Assembly: GCA_041574955.1 (NCBI GenBank)
Contig: JBFGNS010000212.1
Span: 1 to 6,128, forward strand
Direction: 5' to 3'
Origin: CALZJC01 sp041574955
GTDB taxonomy: Bacteria; Acidobacteriota; Thermoanaerobaculia; Multivoradales; JAHEKO01
DNA length: 6,128 nt
The notes below the pieces were generated by a model. The model had not been told where the DNA came from, did no database searches, and was given only the letters and a program-made list of their open reading frames with translations. The position numbers and the translations under genes are program-made. Position 1 is the first letter of the stretch; each line of letters starts with the position of its first letter. This document shows, in pieces, positions 5,164 through 6,128 of the stretch.

Positions 5164-6128
5164 CAGCCCTCGACTCCCGGCAGGGAGACGCTGGTGGCGG
5201 CGGCGCGCGGCGCCAGCGCCGGCCCGATCACCAGCAGGTAGACGGGCACCGCCGACACCGCCACCAGCAGCAGCGCGGGCAGCGCGGCGCGCGAGTAGAT
5301 GCCCTCGGAGGCGAAGCTCCAGACCCGGATGGCCAGCGTGTCGAAGCCGATCGGGCGCAGGATGAGCGTCGCCGGCAGCTCCTTCATGGCGGTCAGGAAG
5401 ACCAGGCCGAAGCCCGCCAGCAGGCCGCGCCGCACGAGCGGCAGGGTGACGGTGACCAGCACCGCCAGCGGCCGCCGACCGAGGCTGCGCGCCGCCTCCT
5501 CCAGCCGGCGCGGCACCGCCGCCAGCGAGGCGCGCAGCGCCGACAGCGCCTCCGGCAGGAAGCGGACCACGTAGGCGGCCACCAGCAGCGCGAAGCTCTG
5601 GTACAGCGGGCGCAGCCAGCGCGCCGCGAAGAACACCAGCGACAGGGCGATGACCAGCCCGGGCAGCGCGAACCCGGCGCTCGCCAGCCGCTCCACGGCG
5701 CTCGCCCAGCGGCCGGGATGGCGCTCCCGCCAGTAGGCCACCGCCAGCGCCAGCACCACCGCCACCGCTGCCGCGCTCAGCGCTCCGGCCAGCGAGTTGA
5801 CCGCCGCCGCCGCCACCCCGGGCGCCGCTCCGGCGGCCGGCCGCAGGCTCCAGTACACGATCATCGCGAACGGCAGCGCCAGGTTGACCGCCGCCAGGCC
5901 GGCGACCGCGATCAGAGCAGGCCAGCGCCAGCGCCCCAGCGCCACCGTCCGAGCCGGGCGTGGGGCGCGGCCGCCCGCGGCGCGGAAGCGGCGCGCCGCC
6001 GCCGACTCCAGCGCCACCGCGCCGCCCGCCACCACCATCAACAGCGCGGCCAGGGTGGCGGCGGTGGTGCGGTCGAACAGGCCCTGGTAGGCGTTGTAGA
6101 TCGCCACCGTGAAGGTGTTGAAGCGCAC
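5163..6128 (-). CDS. fbpB: Iron-type ABC transporter permease, C-terminal half (5' end outside window)
   Basis: This is a membrane permease of a ferric-iron-type ABC importer; 321 residues are visible. The frame is open to the right edge, so the GTG at 6128-6126 is very unlikely to be the start. Fused FbpB-type permeases usually run about 500-560 residues, so roughly 200-240 residues are missing. Hydrophobic segments lie at about 21-41 (last helix of the first permease domain), 70-93, 112-132, 150-170, 174-194, 236-250 and 283-303. They are split by an Arg/Pro-rich cytoplasmic linker (about 44-68). The EAA loop that contacts the ATPase is EEAARSLG (210-217) ending in TLP (228-230). KELPATLILRP (249-259) with FDTLAIRVW (262-270) is the pattern I associate with Fe3+ permeases; the metal assignment is still inference. 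The stop overlaps the ATPase start as TGATG. A periplasmic binding protein gene (fbpA-like) is expected further upstream, beyond 6128. Confidence 0.88.
   Translation of the reverse strand: MRFNTFTVAIYNAYQGLFDRTTAATLAALLMVVAGGAVALESAAARRFRAAGGRAPRPARTVALGRWRWPALIAVAGLAAVNLALPFAMIVYWSLRPAAGAAPGVAAAAVNSLAGALSAAAVAVVLALAVAYWRERHPGRWASAVERLASAGFALPGLVIALSLVFFAARWLRPLYQSFALLVAAYVVRFLPEALSALRASLAAVPRRLEEAARSLGRRPLAVLVTVTLPLVRRGLLAGFGLVFLTAMKELPATLILRPIGFDTLAIRVWSFASEGIYSRAALPALLLVAVSAVPVYLLVIGPALAPRAAATSVSLPGVEG
5167..5178 (-). promoter_or_regulatory. Probable ribosome binding region of the ATPase gene
   Basis: Read on the minus strand, GGGAG (5178-5174) and GAGGG (5171-5167) lie 10 and 3 bases before the ATG at 5163, inside the end of the permease gene. 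Either could pair with 16S rRNA, and together with the TGATG overlap they support this start. Confidence 0.4.

Noticed and set aside
4261..5241. 326-residue open frame on the plus strand opposite the ATPase gene
   Set aside because: It mirrors the ABC ATPase codons, is rich in Gln, Arg and His, and has no start or domain support.
6126..6128. GTG at the right edge as the permease start
   Set aside because: The visible protein begins in the middle of a fused permease and lacks its first domain, so the GTG is an internal valine cut by the window edge.

Overview
The window is very GC-rich coding DNA, with nearly every third codon position G or C. It holds six genes and almost no intergenic space. 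Codon use and GC look uniform throughout, and I see no mobile element, CRISPR array, tRNA or rRNA. A fibronectin type III surface or envelope-type protein fused by overlap to dapF, a DapF with a CLNGTRC active-site loop, and the extreme GC remind me most of Acidobacteriota (Thermoanaerobaculia/Holophagae-like). This taxonomic guess rests on recall of gene style and is not proven by the window.

Left part, plus strand: the C-terminal part of a fibronectin type III (FN3) repeat protein (its 5' end lies outside the window) runs directly into dapF (diaminopimelate epimerase) through a GTGA stop/start overlap. A 91-base gap follows, with a plausible sigma70-type promoter whose -35 element sits on the dapF stop codon. 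It leads to tyrS (tyrosyl-tRNA synthetase). Twenty-two bases after tyrS comes a 315-residue protein with the fold pattern of ApbE (FAD:protein FMN transferase) but with several hallmark residues replaced.

Right part, minus strand: the end of an ABC importer operon, read right to left. The second half of a fused two-domain permease of the ferric-iron type (fbpB-like, running off the right edge) is coupled by a TGATG overlap to its ATPase (fbpC-like). A periplasmic binding protein gene would be expected beyond the right edge. The ATPase gene and the ApbE-like gene converge and overlap tail to tail by 14 bases, with no recognisable terminator.

Functionally the window is mostly housekeeping (lysine/peptidoglycan precursor synthesis, tRNA charging, metal uptake). 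The points that deserve a second look are the degenerate ApbE-like protein, the acidic Pro/Glu/Ala insert in the FN3 protein, the tyrS leader and the convergent overlap. I found no convincing sign of a new defence or mobile system.
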